8,572 nucleotides of DNA from an uncultured Bacilli bacterium (GTDB taxonomy: Bacteria; Bacillota_I; Bacilli_A; RF39; UBA660), in assembly GCA_947624075.1 (NCBI GenBank), contig CANQIM010000045.1, forward strand, positions 1 through 8,572. Direction: 5' to 3'. The position numbers and the translations under genes were made by a program. Positions 7,781-8,572 of the stretch are shown piece by piece (the first letter of the stretch is position 1; every line of letters starts with the position of its first letter). Under the pieces are notes generated by a model. The model was not told the origin of the DNA, made no database searches, and was given only the letters and a program-made list of their open reading frames with translations.

Positions 7781-7803
7781 AAGTTATGTTTTTAGCATAA
7801 CTT
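7781..7803 (-). terminator. intrinsic terminator after the tail-collar-like gene
   Basis: On the minus strand AAGTTATG (7803-7796) pairs perfectly with CATAACTT (7788-7781) around a 7-nt loop, and the RNA continues as TTTCTTTTTCTT. The hairpin begins 7 nt after the stop codon of the upstream gene. It separates that gene from mtaB. Confidence 0.85.
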
Positions 7804-7810
7804 GTTTGTA

Positions 7811-8572
7811 TTACTTAGTTCTTCGCCACATATAAACAGTTACATAAGGATCTTGAACATTTATGGCAGTTGGAGTACTTGAACCTGCTGAACCTGATGT
7901 TGTTGTACTAATACTATCTGTTGTCATTGCTGGTATTGTAACACTTCCAGATATGTCATGAGTATGATTACCTTCTCGCGATACTTCAGATAAAACTTCA
8001 GAAGCAATACTAAATCCATCACTTGTCCAGTTATATCCAGTTGTTCCCACTAAATAAGATCTTCTCGGAGGACATGTAGAAGTTCCGGCTCCTGCATTAG
8101 AATAGTAAAAAACCTTGTGTGAATGCAACCCTGCTTCAGACGTTGTCAAAGATAAAGTTCTTGTAATTGTCTTAGGCGTTGTATGAGTATGACTTATATC
8201 ATGAGTATGTGTTGGTATATTAGACATTGATAAAGTTACTGTAGATGAACCTCCTGTTGTTCCTGCTGTTCCACTTTTTATTCCTTTTAAAACTCTTCCA
8301 TCTGCATAATTTTCCCATGTGCCTCCTAAAAAGGTTGAGGGATTTGTATTTGCTGTTGAAATATAAATACTTCCTACTGGATAAATTTTATTTAGAAAAT
8401 TAGATAATTCATTACTAAACTTTGTACATGTTCCATCGATTGCTGCTTGAACATTGGTTGCTCCTAACTTGGAATTATCTGCATAAGATACATCTGCACT
8501 TTTTATTAAAGTTTCCGCTATTGCATAAGATGAGAATATTGATATTATCGCACCAAGTATAAAAGCAATTAG
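7811..8572 (-). CDS. secreted/anchored protein with phage tail-collar (gp10-like) C-terminal domain (partial, N-terminus off the right edge)
   Basis: The frame is open from the right edge to the TAA at 7811-7813, giving 253 visible residues; the start codon lies beyond the window. An internal Met codon at 8227 is not the start, because the frame continues 115 codons upstream. The visible N-terminus is a hydrophobic stretch ending YAIA-ET (AXA after residue 19), which looks like a signal peptide core. A spacer with GATNVQAAIDG follows, a motif seen in surface and phage-like proteins of Bacillota. From about residue 63, YPVGSIYIS, NPSTFLGGTWE and DGRVLKG, four His-X-His motifs and the ending INVQDPYVTVYMWRRTK match the C-terminal domain of phage baseplate/tail-collar proteins, which are trimeric and often bind host surfaces. 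The middle is Ser/Thr/Gly-rich. Whether it is a cell-surface adhesin or a leftover phage gene cannot be settled here; no other phage gene is visible. Confidence 0.8.
   Translation of the reverse strand, partial: LIAFILGAIISIFSSYAIAETLIKSADVSYADNSKLGATNVQAAIDGTCTKFSNELSNFLNKIYPVGSIYISTANTNPSTFLGGTWENYADGRVLKGIKSGTAGTTGGSSTVTLSMSNIPTHTHDISHTHTTPKTITRTLSLTTSEAGLHSHKVFYYSNAGAGTSTCPPRRSYLVGTTGYNWTSDGFSIASEVLSEVSREGNHTHDISGSVTIPAMTTDSISTTTSGSAGSSTPTAINVQDPYVTVYMWRRTK

Noticed and set aside
7811..8572. Window edge of a prophage
   Set aside because: Only one phage-like domain is visible and it carries an export-like signal; no integrase, capsid, attachment site or lysis gene is seen. It cannot be excluded beyond the right edge.
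1..8572. CRISPR array, tRNA/rRNA genes, insertion sequence
   Set aside because: No spaced direct repeats, no tRNA or rRNA signature and no transposase were seen, and the gene-free gaps are all shorter than about 130 bases.

Overview
This is an AT-rich (well under 40% G+C by eye), densely packed bacterial segment with every gene on the minus strand. The ParE, ParC, RecD2 and MtaB sequences all look like the Gram-positive (Bacillota) forms, with clear purine-rich Shine-Dalgarno sites and A+T-biased codons. All tryptophans I checked are encoded by TGG, and one gene ends in TGA, so nothing points to the mycoplasma code. I infer a low-GC Bacilli/Erysipelotrichia-type organism, probably host-associated. 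The genus cannot be told from this window.

Reading in the direction of transcription (right to left):
(1) 8572-7811, the C-terminal part of a secreted or membrane-anchored protein with a phage tail-collar/gp10-like C-terminal domain rich in His-X-His motifs, closed by a hairpin terminator at 7781-7803.
(2) An extended -10 promoter near 7718-7726 starts a three-gene unit. It comprises mtaB (tRNA ms2t6A37 methylthiotransferase), recD2 (superfamily 1 DNA helicase; ATGA overlap with mtaB) and a 52-residue Met-rich single-pass membrane protein. The unit ends at a compact terminator (about 4012-4030).
(3) A short control region holds a 13-bp perfect inverted repeat and a near-consensus sigma-A promoter (TTGAAA-N17-TATAAT).
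(4) parE and parC follow 17 nt apart. They encode both subunits of topoisomerase IV, and parC runs off the left edge after 661 codons.

The parE-parC pair forms the decatenating topoisomerase that separates daughter chromosomes. MtaB modifies A37 of ANN-decoding tRNAs. RecD2 is a 5'-3' helicase involved in replication-fork and mismatch-repair maintenance in Bacillota. The mtaB-recD2 link appears to be a coupling of convenience and not a shared pathway. The least ordinary items are the secreted tail-collar-like protein beside housekeeping genes, the Met-rich mini-protein with a hairpin over its ribosome binding site, and the inverted repeat abutting the parE promoter. I found no clear evidence of a large new system, a CRISPR array, an insertion sequence or an RNA gene. 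No gene-free stretch exceeds about 130 bases.
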